Source of the DNA: G020353235 sp964569555
GTDB lineage: Bacteria > Chloroflexota > Dehalococcoidia > Dehalococcoidales > JAUYDJ01
Reading direction: 5' to 3'
Assembly (NCBI GenBank): GCA_964569555.1
Contig: CAZMTT010000008.1
Location: 1-26,942, forward strand
DNA: 26,942 nt
Made by a program: the position numbers and the translations under genes. The notes under the pieces are model-generated. The model had not been told where the DNA came from, did no database searches, and was given only the letters and a program-made list of their open reading frames with translations. Shown here in pieces: positions 7,656 through 16,017 of the stretch (position 1 is the first letter of the stretch; the number at the start of each line of letters is the position of its first letter).

Positions 7656-8682
7656 ACAGAGAGAACAGCTTCCACCTCCGCCCGGCCAGCTCATGCTGGG
7701 CTACCGAAGCGCTTATCAGCTCCTCGCCAGCACGGCGGGGGTCAAGACCTTCATACAGCACCTGATAAATCTTTTCCGTAATCGGCATCTCCAGCCCCAT
7801 TTGCTGGGCGATAGTCCTTACCGCAATGGTGGTGCTCACCCCCTCGGCTATACCCTCCATGGAATCGACTATCTCGGTCAGGGGACGCCCCTTGGTCAAC
7901 TCCACACCAACGTAGTGATTGCGGCTCAGCGGGCTGGCACAGGTCGCAATCAGGTCACCCAGGCCAGCCAGGCCGGAGAAGGTAAGCGGGTTTGCCCCCA
8001 GGGCAACACCGAGGGCGGTTATCTCGGTCAGACCACGGGTAACAAAGGCCGACTTGGCATTATCACCATAGCCCAGCCCATCCGCCATACCCGCCCCAAG
8101 GGCAATAATATTCTTCAAAGACCCCCCCAGCTCCACACCAACGACATCGGTATTGGTGTAGATACAGAGGTTGGGGGTGGACAGCAGCCGCTGCCCCACC
8201 CGGGCTAACGACTCCTTCTCCGCCGCCACCACCGCCGCCGCCGGTAAGCCGGCGAGGACCTCGCGGGCGAGGTTAGGCCCGGAGAGCACGCAGATATTGG
8301 ACTGGAAACGGGGGGCTATCTCCTCGGTGATTACCTCCGACATGCGCTTGTTTGAGCCAATCTCCAGCCCCTTAGCCGCACTCACCACCAGCATTGAGCC
8401 ATTAAGGTGACCGGCGACCAGCTTTATGTTCTGCCGCATGGTCTGCGAGGGTACCGCCAAAATCACCGCTTTGACATCATTCAGGGCTTCCGGTAATGAG
8501 CTGGTAATAGATAGCTGCTCCGGGAAGGTTACTTTCAAGGTTGGACTGGTCCTGGATTTGGTGAGCTGCTTGGCTTCCCGCTCGGTTCGTGCCCATAACC
8601 TGACCGGCAGTCCCTTGCGACCCAGCACCACCCCCAGAGTCAGTCCCCAGAGGGTAGTGCCAATAATGGCAACCCTGGGCAT
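7633..8682 (-). CDS. gpsA: Glycerol-3-phosphate dehydrogenase [NAD(P)+]
   Basis: This 349-residue protein makes sn-glycerol 3-phosphate from dihydroxyacetone phosphate for phospholipid synthesis. The Rossmann loop near the N terminus reads IIGTTLWG, not the common GxGxWG; I recall the same GTTxWG form in Dehalococcoides GpsA, so this is probably lineage-typical. Other family blocks are AVPSQTMR, SAAKGLEIG with its conserved lysine, SGPNLAREV, GSLKNIIALGAGMADGLGYG and LAGLGDLIATC. It starts with ATG, 42 bases after plsY, whose enzyme uses its product. Its 3' end overlaps dnaJ by 23 bases on the other strand. Last gene of the argF-to-gpsA operon. Confidence 0.97.
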   Translation of the reverse strand: MPRVAIIGTTLWGLTLGVVLGRKGLPVRLWARTEREAKQLTKSRTSPTLKVTFPEQLSITSSLPEALNDVKAVILAVPSQTMRQNIKLVAGHLNGSMLVVSAAKGLEIGSNKRMSEVITEEIAPRFQSNICVLSGPNLAREVLAGLPAAAVVAAEKESLARVGQRLLSTPNLCIYTNTDVVGVELGGSLKNIIALGAGMADGLGYGDNAKSAFVTRGLTEITALGVALGANPLTFSGLAGLGDLIATCASPLSRNHYVGVELTKGRPLTEIVDSMEGIAEGVSTTIAVRTIAQQMGLEMPITEKIYQVLYEGLDPRRAGEELISASVAQHELAGRRWKLFSLFRRRKRS

Positions 8683-8702
8683 ATCTTATGCCACGCTCTC
8701 CG

Positions 8703-8717
8703 CCTGGTTACACCAGG
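8703..8717. repeat. Small hairpin between plsY and gpsA
   Basis: CCTGGT, a TAC loop and ACCAGG form a perfect 6-bp stem in the 42-base plsY-gpsA gap. It has no T-run and is short, so its role, if any, is unclear. Confidence 0.5.
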
Positions 8718-8724
8718 ATTATGG

Positions 8725-9399
8725 CTAGCTAACCGGAGGCGAAACTCCTTTCTCAGCCTTCTCACCCAGCCGGCGTTCCGTGCCCGCTACCAGCCGGGCG
8801 ATATTATCACGGTGCATAAATATAATTACTGCCGTACTAATTAAAGCATAAATTAAGTACTCGATGGGAAAACCACTCATGATGGTGAGGGGAAGCAAAA
8901 TGGCACAGCTACCGACCGTAGCCCCGATTGAGCCCAGCGAGGCATACCGGGTCAGTAGCGCCCCGGCAACCAACACCTCACCACCAAAGAGCCCCGCCAC
9001 CGGGCAGAGGGCAAACATAGCGCCCAAAAAGGGAGCCACCCCCCGGCCACCCTTGAATTTAAGAAATACCGACCAGATGTGCCCGGCTATCGCCGCCAGA
9101 CCGGCTAAAACCTGAGCCGCCAGTATCCCCACCGAATAACCGCCGACGACCACAAAGCCTTCGCCGACGATGGCGCCGGCAATTAATACCGCCAGCCCCC
9201 CTTTAAGCAGGTCGAGGCAAGCCACCATAACAGCCGCCTTGACGCCTACGGTCCGGAAGACATTGGTGGTGCCTATTTTGCCGCTGCCGTAGTCGGTGAC
9301 TTCCACCTTAGCCATGCGCCGGGCGACCAGCACGCCAAAGGGAATAGCCCCTAAAAGATAGCCGATGATGACCACGGTAATAAGCTTGGCGATTAACAC
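8725..9399 (-). CDS. plsY: Glycerol-3-phosphate acyltransferase PlsY
   Basis: This 224-residue membrane protein transfers an acyl group from acyl-phosphate to glycerol 3-phosphate to give lysophosphatidate. Several hydrophobic helices are seen, and the three PlsY motifs are present: GSGKIGTTNVFRTVG near the N terminus, FLKFKGGRGVAPF in the middle and HRDNIARLVAGTE near the end. The start is GTG, inside the overlapping sequence GTGTTAA with the der stop, so it is probably translated by coupling to der. The following gene gpsA makes its substrate. Confidence 0.95.
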   Translation of the reverse strand: MLIAKLITVVIIGYLLGAIPFGVLVARRMAKVEVTDYGSGKIGTTNVFRTVGVKAAVMVACLDLLKGGLAVLIAGAIVGEGFVVVGGYSVGILAAQVLAGLAAIAGHIWSVFLKFKGGRGVAPFLGAMFALCPVAGLFGGEVLVAGALLTRYASLGSIGATVGSCAILLPLTIMSGFPIEYLIYALISTAVIIFMHRDNIARLVAGTERRLGEKAEKGVSPPVS

Positions 9400-10712
9400 G
9401 ACCTATCCCCTGTCTTGAAGACCAACCGCAGCGGTGTGCCGGCAAAGCCGAAAGAGCGGCGCAGATTATTCTCAAGGTAACGCTGGTAGGAGAAATGAAC
9501 CAGCTTGGTATCATTGACAAAAAAGACGAAGGTCGGTGGATTTACTTCGGCCTGCGTCGCGTAGCGAACCTTCAGTTGCTTAGCGCCCACCCGGGGCAGG
9601 ATATGGGCTTTAACCGCCCGCTGAATTACCTCGTTTACCTCAGCGGTAGCCAGCCGCTTGAACCGCTCCTGATATACCCGGAGTACCTCAGGGATAACTT
9701 TCTTCACCCCCCGCCCCAGTTTAGCCGAAACATAGACCACCGGGGCATAGGCGACAAATTTAAGCTGACTTTTGATATATCTCGTAAATTCAACAGGCTC
9801 TTTATTCACGGCCAGGTCCCACTTGTTGACTATCAGGACGATCCCCTTGGCTGCCTGCTGAATATAGCCCGCGATATGCGTATCCTGAGCTGTAACCAGT
9901 TCGGTGGCATCAAGAATGAGTAAGGCTATATCCGCCCGGTCAATCGCCCGCAGGGCTCGGATGGCACTATACCGTTCCACCCCCGCCCCCCGTCTTCCCC
10001 GTCGCCGGATACCAGCGGTATCAATAAGTAACATACTTTGGCCTTCAAAGTCAAGTAAGGTATCTATGGCATCTCGGGTGGTGCCGGGGGCCTCATCAAC
10101 AAGCACCCTTGGCCCGCCGAGCAAGGCATTGAGCAGCGTGGACTTGCCCACATTGGGCCGGCCCACGATAGCCATCTTCATTATCTCCGGCTCAGCCTCG
10201 GCCGGCGGCGGAGAAGGCAACAGAGCAATAACCTTGTCCAGCAAAGCGGCAGTACCCCGGCCATGATAGGCTGAAATGGGCAGCGGTTCCCCCAGCCCCA
10301 GCTGATAAAACTCAACTGCCTCAGCCTCAAGGCGGTTGTTGTCGGCTTTATTGGCCACCAAAACCATTGGCTTGCTCACCTGACGAAGCTGGTCGGCAAT
10401 TTCCTGGTCAGCCGGCACTACCCCATCAATAACGTCAACCAGAAAAATAAGGGCGTCCGCCTCACTGACCGCCGCCTCCGCCTGCTGCCTGACCCCCTGA
10501 GCAATAGTGCTCTCCGCACCCAGCTCAAGACCACCGGTATCAACCAGGATAAACTCAACTCCCTGCCAGGAAACGCTGGCAAATATCCGGTCACGGGTTG
10601 TCCCCGGCTGGTCCTCAACAATAGCTACCCGCTTGCCAGCTAATCGATTAAGCAGGGTAGACTTACCGACATTCTGTCGGCCAATAATGGCTACAATTGG
10701 CTTGCTCGCCAC
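9393..10712 (-). CDS. der: Ribosome biogenesis GTPase Der (EngA)
   Basis: This 439-residue protein has the tandem G domains that define Der. The first has GRQNVGKST, DTGG and NKAD; the second has GRPNVGKST, DTAGIRRRGR and NKWD. A KH-like C-terminal domain follows, with the AHILPRVGAKQLKVRYATQ stretch. Der acts in assembly of the 50S ribosomal subunit and is essential in most bacteria. The start is GTG at 10712, only 3 bases after the stop of the upstream unknown gene, and the end overlaps plsY by 7 bases, so it sits in a tightly coupled operon. Confidence 0.97.
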   Translation of the reverse strand: MASKPIVAIIGRQNVGKSTLLNRLAGKRVAIVEDQPGTTRDRIFASVSWQGVEFILVDTGGLELGAESTIAQGVRQQAEAAVSEADALIFLVDVIDGVVPADQEIADQLRQVSKPMVLVANKADNNRLEAEAVEFYQLGLGEPLPISAYHGRGTAALLDKVIALLPSPPPAEAEPEIMKMAIVGRPNVGKSTLLNALLGGPRVLVDEAPGTTRDAIDTLLDFEGQSMLLIDTAGIRRRGRRGAGVERYSAIRALRAIDRADIALLILDATELVTAQDTHIAGYIQQAAKGIVLIVNKWDLAVNKEPVEFTRYIKSQLKFVAYAPVVYVSAKLGRGVKKVIPEVLRVYQERFKRLATAEVNEVIQRAVKAHILPRVGAKQLKVRYATQAEVNPPTFVFFVNDTKLVHFSYQRYLENNLRRSFGFAGTPLRLVFKTGDRSC

Positions 10713-10715
10713 TTA

Positions 10716-11369
10716 TCACTTCACCATCGGTAGCTCTCGGGCAAGCTTGACACTGGGGGGCTCAATCTGAGTCCGGGGGACCCTCTTCAGCTCGGCAATC
10801 GTCCCCTGAAAGTCCTGGACAAAGGCATTGTACTCCGCCACAAACCGGTTGTACTGTTCTAATGTCTCCGGCGGAATCTCAATTTTCTCCGCTATCTCAT
10901 AAAACTGCACCACAAACTCATAGTAATGGGTGTTCAGCTGCCAGAGCTCGTTCAAATAGAGCCGGATAAAAGCGCCAAAGGTCCTGTTTCTGATATCGCT
11001 CTCCACCCTGGAGATAAAGCTATCGCACCAGGTATTGAAGACCCGCTGTGCCATATCACACGCCCGTGCCCAGTCCCATAACTGGGGGTTATCAACCTTG
11101 AACAGGTCATTGATAATGGCGAAAATAGAGAGCGAGGAATTACCGGTAAAGCGACGGGTAAAATAGCCGGCCAGCTGCCTCAGCCGCTGGGCTGAAGTCT
11201 CCAGCTCCCGCCCCCGGGCCGCCACCGCCACCACCACCAGACCAATGACCAGAATTGCCCCCAGAACCGGGGCAACCACCTGAATTGGCCACTTGAAGAC
11301 CAGACCAAGCACCGCCACCAGCGTAATTAAAGCCGGTGCCCAAGCCCAATTTAATACTGTCCTTAACAT
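10716..11369 (-). CDS. Conserved-looking membrane-anchored protein of unknown function
   Basis: This 217-residue protein is not recognised. Residues about 5-50 hold two hydrophobic helices (ALITLVAVLGLVF and VLGAILVIGLVVVAVAA), followed by a positively charged turn and a mainly helical, soluble domain of about 165 residues rich in aromatic residues (VFNTWCDSF, LYLNELWQLNTHYYEFVVQFYEIAEKI). The topology suggests a helical cytoplasmic domain tethered to the membrane. I chose the ATG at 11369, 8 bases after the argF stop and preceded by AGGGGGT; a longer frame reaching to 11651 would run through argF and is not credible. It is wedged between argF and der with almost no gap, so it is a true operon member. 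Confidence 0.8.
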   Translation of the reverse strand: MLRTVLNWAWAPALITLVAVLGLVFKWPIQVVAPVLGAILVIGLVVVAVAARGRELETSAQRLRQLAGYFTRRFTGNSSLSIFAIINDLFKVDNPQLWDWARACDMAQRVFNTWCDSFISRVESDIRNRTFGAFIRLYLNELWQLNTHYYEFVVQFYEIAEKIEIPPETLEQYNRFVAEYNAFVQDFQGTIAELKRVPRTQIEPPSVKLARELPMVK

Positions 11370-11377
11370 ATTACCCC

Positions 11378-12319
11378 CTAATGATAGCCGGTCAGTGGTA
11401 TTTCCAGACCGCCCAGCATCTGCGCCAGCAGCGCCTTCTGCAGGTGCAGCCTGTTCTCCGCCTGGTCGAATACCACCGAGGGCAGGCTCTCCAGAATGCC
11501 CTCCGCCACCTCCTGACCGTGATGGGCGGGTAAAGGGTGCATAAAGATGGCATCCGCCTTGGCCAGGGATATTAATTCCTCGTTCACCTGATACCGGGCG
11601 AACAGCTGGCGCCGCCTCTCCACCTCCGCCTCCTGCCCCATGCTGGCCCACACATCGGTATAGACCACATCGGCCTGAGTGACGGCTGAGTGCGGTTCTT
11701 CGGTAAAGAGGAGCTCGGCGCCGCTCTCCATGGCAAAACCCTGAGCCAGGCGCATTATGCTCTCCTGGACCCCGTAGCCGGGGGGCGAGGCAATGCGGAA
11801 ATTCATCCCGGTAAGGGACGCCGCCAGGAGCAGGCTGTGCGCCACATTGTTGCCGTCCCCGATAAAGGCGAGGGTTACCCCCTCCAGTTCCCCCTTCTTC
11901 TCAAAAATGGTAAAAAAATCAGCCAGTGCCTGACAGGGGTGCTCCAGATCAGAAAGGGCATTTATCACCGGCACATTTGAATAGCTGGCCAGGACTTCCA
12001 GGGTCTGCTGGGCAAAGGTGCGGGCGGCAATAGCGTCCACATAGCGGCTGAGCACCTGGGCAACATCGGAAACCGACTCGCGCTGGCCCAGTCCAACCTC
12101 AGCCGGAGAGAGATAAACGGCGTGCCCGCCCAGCTGCTGCATGGCTACCTCAAAGCTGACCCTGGTCCTCAGTGAGGGCTTCTCAAAGAGGAGGGCTAAT
12201 ATCTTGCCGTCAAGCATAGAAAGCCGGCGTTCGGCTTTCATTTCCACCGTATGTGATATCAGTAAGCGGATATCGTCCCCGCTGAGGTCAGCTACTGAAA
12301 GTAGGTCTTTGCCCGCCAA
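11378..12319 (-). CDS. argF: Ornithine carbamoyltransferase
   Basis: This 313-residue enzyme joins ornithine and carbamoyl phosphate to citrulline in arginine synthesis. The carbamoyl-phosphate site is FEKPSLRTRVSFE (STRTR in most enzymes), followed by the HPCQ motif in LEHPCQALAD, GDGNNVAHS in the second domain and MHPLPAHHGQEV near the end. The last has proline where the ornithine-type HCLP cysteine usually sits, so substrate choice deserves care, although the length and the other motifs fit ArgF well. The start is TTG at 12319, 5 bases after GGAGG. It leads the minus-strand operon with the unknown membrane gene, der, plsY and gpsA. Confidence 0.9.
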   Translation of the reverse strand: MAGKDLLSVADLSGDDIRLLISHTVEMKAERRLSMLDGKILALLFEKPSLRTRVSFEVAMQQLGGHAVYLSPAEVGLGQRESVSDVAQVLSRYVDAIAARTFAQQTLEVLASYSNVPVINALSDLEHPCQALADFFTIFEKKGELEGVTLAFIGDGNNVAHSLLLAASLTGMNFRIASPPGYGVQESIMRLAQGFAMESGAELLFTEEPHSAVTQADVVYTDVWASMGQEAEVERRRQLFARYQVNEELISLAKADAIFMHPLPAHHGQEVAEGILESLPSVVFDQAENRLHLQKALLAQMLGGLEIPLTGYH

Positions 12320-12343
12320 AACAACCTCCCGATTATGCCCTAA

Positions 12344-12352
12344 AGTATATCA
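12344..12352 (-). promoter_or_regulatory. Extended -10 promoter of the argF operon
   Basis: On the minus strand TGATATACT (12352-12344) is an extended -10 of the form TGnTATACT. It lies 24 bases before the TTG start, leaving room for the GGGAGG ribosome binding site. No good -35 box is seen, which is tolerable for an extended -10. Confidence 0.5.
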
Positions 12353-12424
12353 CGAAATATTGACCAAGCAAAGCTTTACATTGCACCGGAGAGTTGCTTT
12401 AATAGTTTAAATCAGGAGGGGAAA

Positions 12425-12448
12425 ATGACCGGGCTCAGCGATTTCTAG
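12425..12448 (+). other. Seven-codon mini-ORF upstream of polA
   Basis: ATG at 12425 follows AGGAGG (12414-12419) at the ideal 5-base distance and encodes MTGLSDF before TAG. The polA promoter proposed here starts downstream of it, so it would be made only from a longer transcript. It may be a leader peptide, a remnant or chance. Confidence 0.35.
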
Positions 12449-12462
12449 CCAGTATCCCGCTC

Positions 12463-12471
12463 TGCTATAAT
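12463..12471 (+). promoter_or_regulatory. Extended -10 promoter of polA, predicted leaderless
   Basis: TGCTATAAT is a perfect extended -10 box (TGnTATAAT). It ends 6 bases before the polA ATG, so transcription would begin at or next to the start codon. No ribosome binding site lies in front of the ATG, and the -35 region is weak. Confidence 0.65.
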
Positions 12472-12477
12472 AAACTC

Positions 12478-15195
12478 ATGAAGAAGCCCCGCCTGGTTTT
12501 ATTTGACGGCAATGCCATTATCCACCGCGCTTTTCACGCCTTTGAGCGGACCAAACCGCTGACGGTAAGCAAGACCGGCGAGACGGTCAGCGCCGTTTAC
12601 GGCTTCGCCCTGATGCTGCTCAAGGCAATCAGCGAGCTGAAACCGACCCACTATGCCATTGCCTTTGATACCGCCGCCCCCACCTTCCGGCACAAGCTCT
12701 TCGGTGCCTACAAGGCACACCGACCACCCACCCCCACCGAACTGCTCGGTCAGCTGGGGCGGGTGAGAGAGCTGGTGAAAGCCTTTAATATCCCCATCTT
12801 TGAGCTTGATGGCTATGAAGCCGATGACGTGCTGGGCACCCTCAGCCACCAGGCCAGCGAACAGGACATTGAAACGGTTATCGTCACCGGTGATGCCGAT
12901 ACCATGCAGCTCGTCTCGCCGCGGGTAAGGGTGCTCTACCCCAGACCGAGGGGGAGCTTCAGCGATACCATGCTCTATGATGAGGCGGCGGTAGTTGAGA
13001 AATACGGGGTCAAACCAGAAAATATCACCGACCTCAAGGCGCTGGTCGGTGACCCCTCGGATAACATTCCCGGTGTCACCGGCGTGGGCGGGAAGACGGC
13101 GGTCAAGCTCATCCAGCAGTTCGGCTCTATCGAGCAGATTTATGCCCATATTGATGAGGTGACCCCGCCCAAGCTTCAGGCGCTAATGCGCGAAAACGAA
13201 GCCCGCGCCCGCCAGAGCAAGGAGCTAGCCATCATTGTTACCCAGACACCGCTTACCCTCGACCTTGACGAGTGCCGGCTAAGCCACTATGACCGCCATA
13301 AAATAACCGAGCTCTTCCGCGAGCTGGAGTTCTCCAGTCTGCTGCCAAGACTGCCCGAAATGGAAGCGATAATCCCCGAGGTAACCGTAAAAGCCAGGCC
13401 TCCGGAAGGGGACTACCATGTGGTCAGCCAGAGTCCGGCTCTGGAGGCACTCTTGAGCCGCCTCTCCGAAGCCGGGACATTCGCCTTTGACCTGGAGACG
13501 ACCGGCTTAAATGCCATGACCACCCAGATGGTGGGCATATCGCTGTCACCGGCTCCGGGCGAGGCCTACTATATTCCGGTGGGGCATGTCGGCTGGGGGG
13601 AGGTGGAACAGCTGCCCCTGGAACAGGTCACCAAGCGGCTCAAGCCGCTTCTGGAAGATATTAATCTCAACAAGCTCGCCCACAACGGCAAGTTTGATAT
13701 GACCGTGCTCGCCGAATACGGAATAGATGTCAAAAACCTTAATTTTGACACCATGGTGGCGGCCTATCTGCTGGGGGAGAAACCGCTTAATCTAAAAGGA
13801 CTCGCCTTCGGCAAGCTGGGCATTGAAATGACCCCCATCACTGATTTAATCGGCTCCGGAAGCAAGCAGCTCACGATGTCCCAGATAGAGATAAAGCGGG
13901 CGGCTGACTACGCCTGCGCCGACGCCGATATGACGCTAAGACTCGCCGAGCTACTCAAGACCGAGCTTAACCGGCAGGGGCTGTGGTCGCTATTCGCCGA
14001 GGTGGAAATGCCCCTGGTGCCGGTGCTACTACATATGGAGCGCAGCGGGATAGCCCTGGACACCGAGCTACTGCAGCAGATGTCCCACCGCCTGGGCGAG
14101 CAGCTACTGAAGCTGGAGGCGGAGATATATAACGGGGTGGGACATCAGTTCAATATCAACTCGCCCCAGCAGTTGAGCAACGTGCTGTTTCAGGAGCTGC
14201 AACTGCCCGCCACTAAAGGCAGAAGCAAATACTCCACCGAGGCATCGGTCCTGGAGGGGCTGCGCACCGCTCACCCGGTAATTGAGCTGGTTCTGGAGTA
14301 CCGCCAGCTTACCAAGCTCAAGTCAACCTATATTGATGCCCTGCCCAGCCTGCTCAACCATAAAACAGGGCGCATTCATACCAGCTTTAACCAGACCAGG
14401 ACGGCTACCGGCCGGCTCTCCTCCAGCGAGCCCAATCTACAGAATATCCCGGTGCGCGGTGAGCTGGGCAAAGAGGTGAGGCAGGCCTTTATTGCCCCAC
14501 CCGGCGCCCACCTGCTCTCCGGAGACTATTCCCAGATTGACCTGCGCGCCCTGGCTCATATATCCCAGGACCCGACCCTAGTGACTGCCTTCCAGCATGA
14601 TGAGGATATTCACGCCGCCACCGCCGCCCGCCTCTTTGGCGTTGAGGCTAAAGAAGTAACCCCGGACATGCGCCGGGTGGCCAAGACGGTCAATTTTGGC
14701 GTCATCTACGGGATGAGCGACTACGGTCTGGAGCAGGCAACCGAGCTGTCCCGGGAAGAGGCCGCCCAGTTCATCACTACCTATTTTGCCCAGCACCCGG
14801 GGATAAAAGAATATGTTGAATCCACCAAAAAGCAGGCCAGAGAGGGCGGTTACGTGCAGACAATCCTGGGCCGGAGGCGCTCTATACCCGAAATCAACTC
14901 CGCCAACCGGCAGGTGAGGGAAGCCGCCGAGCGCATGGCGATAAATATGCCGGTACAGGGGACCTCGGCCGATATCATCAAGGTAGCCATGATTAACCTT
15001 GACCATGAGCTGGCCAGGCGCCGGCTGAAGAGTAAAATGCTGCTTCAGGTGCATGACGAGCTCATCTTTGAAGTCCCCGAGGCAGAAAAAGAAACCATGC
15101 GCCAGCTTGTCCCCGAAGTAATGGCGACCGCCCTTGAGCTCAGCGTTCCGCTCAAAGTAGACATCAAGACGGGCAAGAACTGGGGGGAGATGTAG
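12478..15195 (+). CDS. polA: DNA polymerase I
   Basis: This 905-residue protein has all three Pol I domains. Residues 1 to about 290 are the 5'-3' (flap) nuclease, with LFDGNAIIHRAF, ELDGYEADDVLGT, VTGDADTMQL and the GDPSDNIPGVTGVGGKTA helix-hairpin-helix region. The 3'-5' proofreading domain keeps its acidic pair in FDLETTGL (D338, E340) and so is likely active. The polymerase domain shows motif A DYSQIDLRAL (D683), motif B RRVAKTVNFGVIYG and motif C VHDE (D860, E861). It fills gaps and removes RNA primers in replication and repair. There is no Shine-Dalgarno, but a -10 box lies 6 bases upstream. mutM follows after 3 bases. Confidence 0.98.
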   Translation: MKKPRLVLFDGNAIIHRAFHAFERTKPLTVSKTGETVSAVYGFALMLLKAISELKPTHYAIAFDTAAPTFRHKLFGAYKAHRPPTPTELLGQLGRVRELVKAFNIPIFELDGYEADDVLGTLSHQASEQDIETVIVTGDADTMQLVSPRVRVLYPRPRGSFSDTMLYDEAAVVEKYGVKPENITDLKALVGDPSDNIPGVTGVGGKTAVKLIQQFGSIEQIYAHIDEVTPPKLQALMRENEARARQSKELAIIVTQTPLTLDLDECRLSHYDRHKITELFRELEFSSLLPRLPEMEAIIPEVTVKARPPEGDYHVVSQSPALEALLSRLSEAGTFAFDLETTGLNAMTTQMVGISLSPAPGEAYYIPVGHVGWGEVEQLPLEQVTKRLKPLLEDINLNKLAHNGKFDMTVLAEYGIDVKNLNFDTMVAAYLLGEKPLNLKGLAFGKLGIEMTPITDLIGSGSKQLTMSQIEIKRAADYACADADMTLRLAELLKTELNRQGLWSLFAEVEMPLVPVLLHMERSGIALDTELLQQMSHRLGEQLLKLEAEIYNGVGHQFNINSPQQLSNVLFQELQLPATKGRSKYSTEASVLEGLRTAHPVIELVLEYRQLTKLKSTYIDALPSLLNHKTGRIHTSFNQTRTATGRLSSSEPNLQNIPVRGELGKEVRQAFIAPPGAHLLSGDYSQIDLRALAHISQDPTLVTAFQHDEDIHAATAARLFGVEAKEVTPDMRRVAKTVNFGVIYGMSDYGLEQATELSREEAAQFITTYFAQHPGIKEYVESTKKQAREGGYVQTILGRRRSIPEINSANRQVREAAERMAINMPVQGTSADIIKVAMINLDHELARRRLKSKMLLQVHDELIFEVPEAEKETMRQLVPEVMATALELSVPLKVDIKTGKNWGEM

Positions 15196-15198
15196 CCG

Positions 15199-16017
15199 AT
15201 GCCGGAACTGCCCGAGGTAGAGACAGTCAAGAATGAGCTCGCCCCCCATGTAGTCGGGCATGCCATTACTGGCGTTAGCCTCATCTGGGAGGGAATCGTA
15301 CGCTCACCATCAGTTCCAGAATTCTGCTCCCGCCTTATCGGGCAGGAGATAAGCGGTGTAAGCCGGCGCGGCAAGTACCTCATCCTCAACCTGAGTGGCG
15401 GGAAGGTGCTGGTTATCCACCTCAAGATGAGCGGCTCGCTGCTGATAAAGCCAGCCGCGGCTGAGCCGGACAAGTACACCCGCGCCGTAATCTATCTGGA
15501 TGGGGAAACCGCCCTCCACTTCCGCGACCCGCGCAAGTTCGGGGTGATGTGGCTGGTGAGAGATAAAGAAGATATTGTCGGCAGGCTTGGCCCCGAGCCA
15601 CTGAAAGCCAGCTTTACCCCCCAGGTCCTGGCCAAGCGCCTGAGTAAGCGCAAGGCACCGATAAAGGCCCTTCTCTTCGACCAGAACTTTATCGCCGGCA
15701 TCGGCAATATGTACGCCGATGAAGCCCTCTTTGCCGCCGGAATCCACCCGCTAAGACCAGGAGGAAGCCTGTCGCCGGAAGAGATAGAGCGACTCTACCG
15801 CGCCATCAGAGAGGTGCTTGAGGCTGCCATCAGCAGTAAGGGGGCGAGTATCGTCAACTACTACCGCCCCGATGGTGAGCTGGGGACGGCCCACTTCAAT
15901 TTCAGGGTCGCCCACCGCCGTAATGAGACCTGTCCCGAGTGCAGCGCCCCTATCGAGCGCATTACGGTGCGCAACCGGGGCACCTACCTCTGCCCCAAAT
16001 GCCAGCCCAGTCCCTAG
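15199..16017 (+). CDS. mutM: Formamidopyrimidine-DNA glycosylase (Fpg/MutM)
   Basis: This 272-residue enzyme removes oxidised purines such as 8-oxoguanine and nicks the abasic site. It begins MPELPEVETVKNEL, with the catalytic Pro1 exposed after Met removal and Glu2. HLKMSGSLL holds the conserved lysine; NFIAGIGNMYADEALFAAGI is the helix-two-turn-helix; and a C-terminal zinc finger is formed by CPEC and CPKC around the NRGTYL loop with its conserved arginine. It begins 3 bases after polA and is surely co-transcribed and coupled with it, a sensible repair pair. The stop overlaps the gltX stop on the other strand within CTAG. Confidence 0.97.
   Translation: MPELPEVETVKNELAPHVVGHAITGVSLIWEGIVRSPSVPEFCSRLIGQEISGVSRRGKYLILNLSGGKVLVIHLKMSGSLLIKPAAAEPDKYTRAVIYLDGETALHFRDPRKFGVMWLVRDKEDIVGRLGPEPLKASFTPQVLAKRLSKRKAPIKALLFDQNFIAGIGNMYADEALFAAGIHPLRPGGSLSPEEIERLYRAIREVLEAAISSKGASIVNYYRPDGELGTAHFNFRVAHRRNETCPECSAPIERITVRNRGTYLCPKCQPSP

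Noticed and set aside
11370..11651. N-terminal extension of the unknown gene through argF
   Set aside because: The added residues are low-complexity Gly/Ala/Pro from the argF antisense frame; the ATG at 11369 has its own ribosome binding site.
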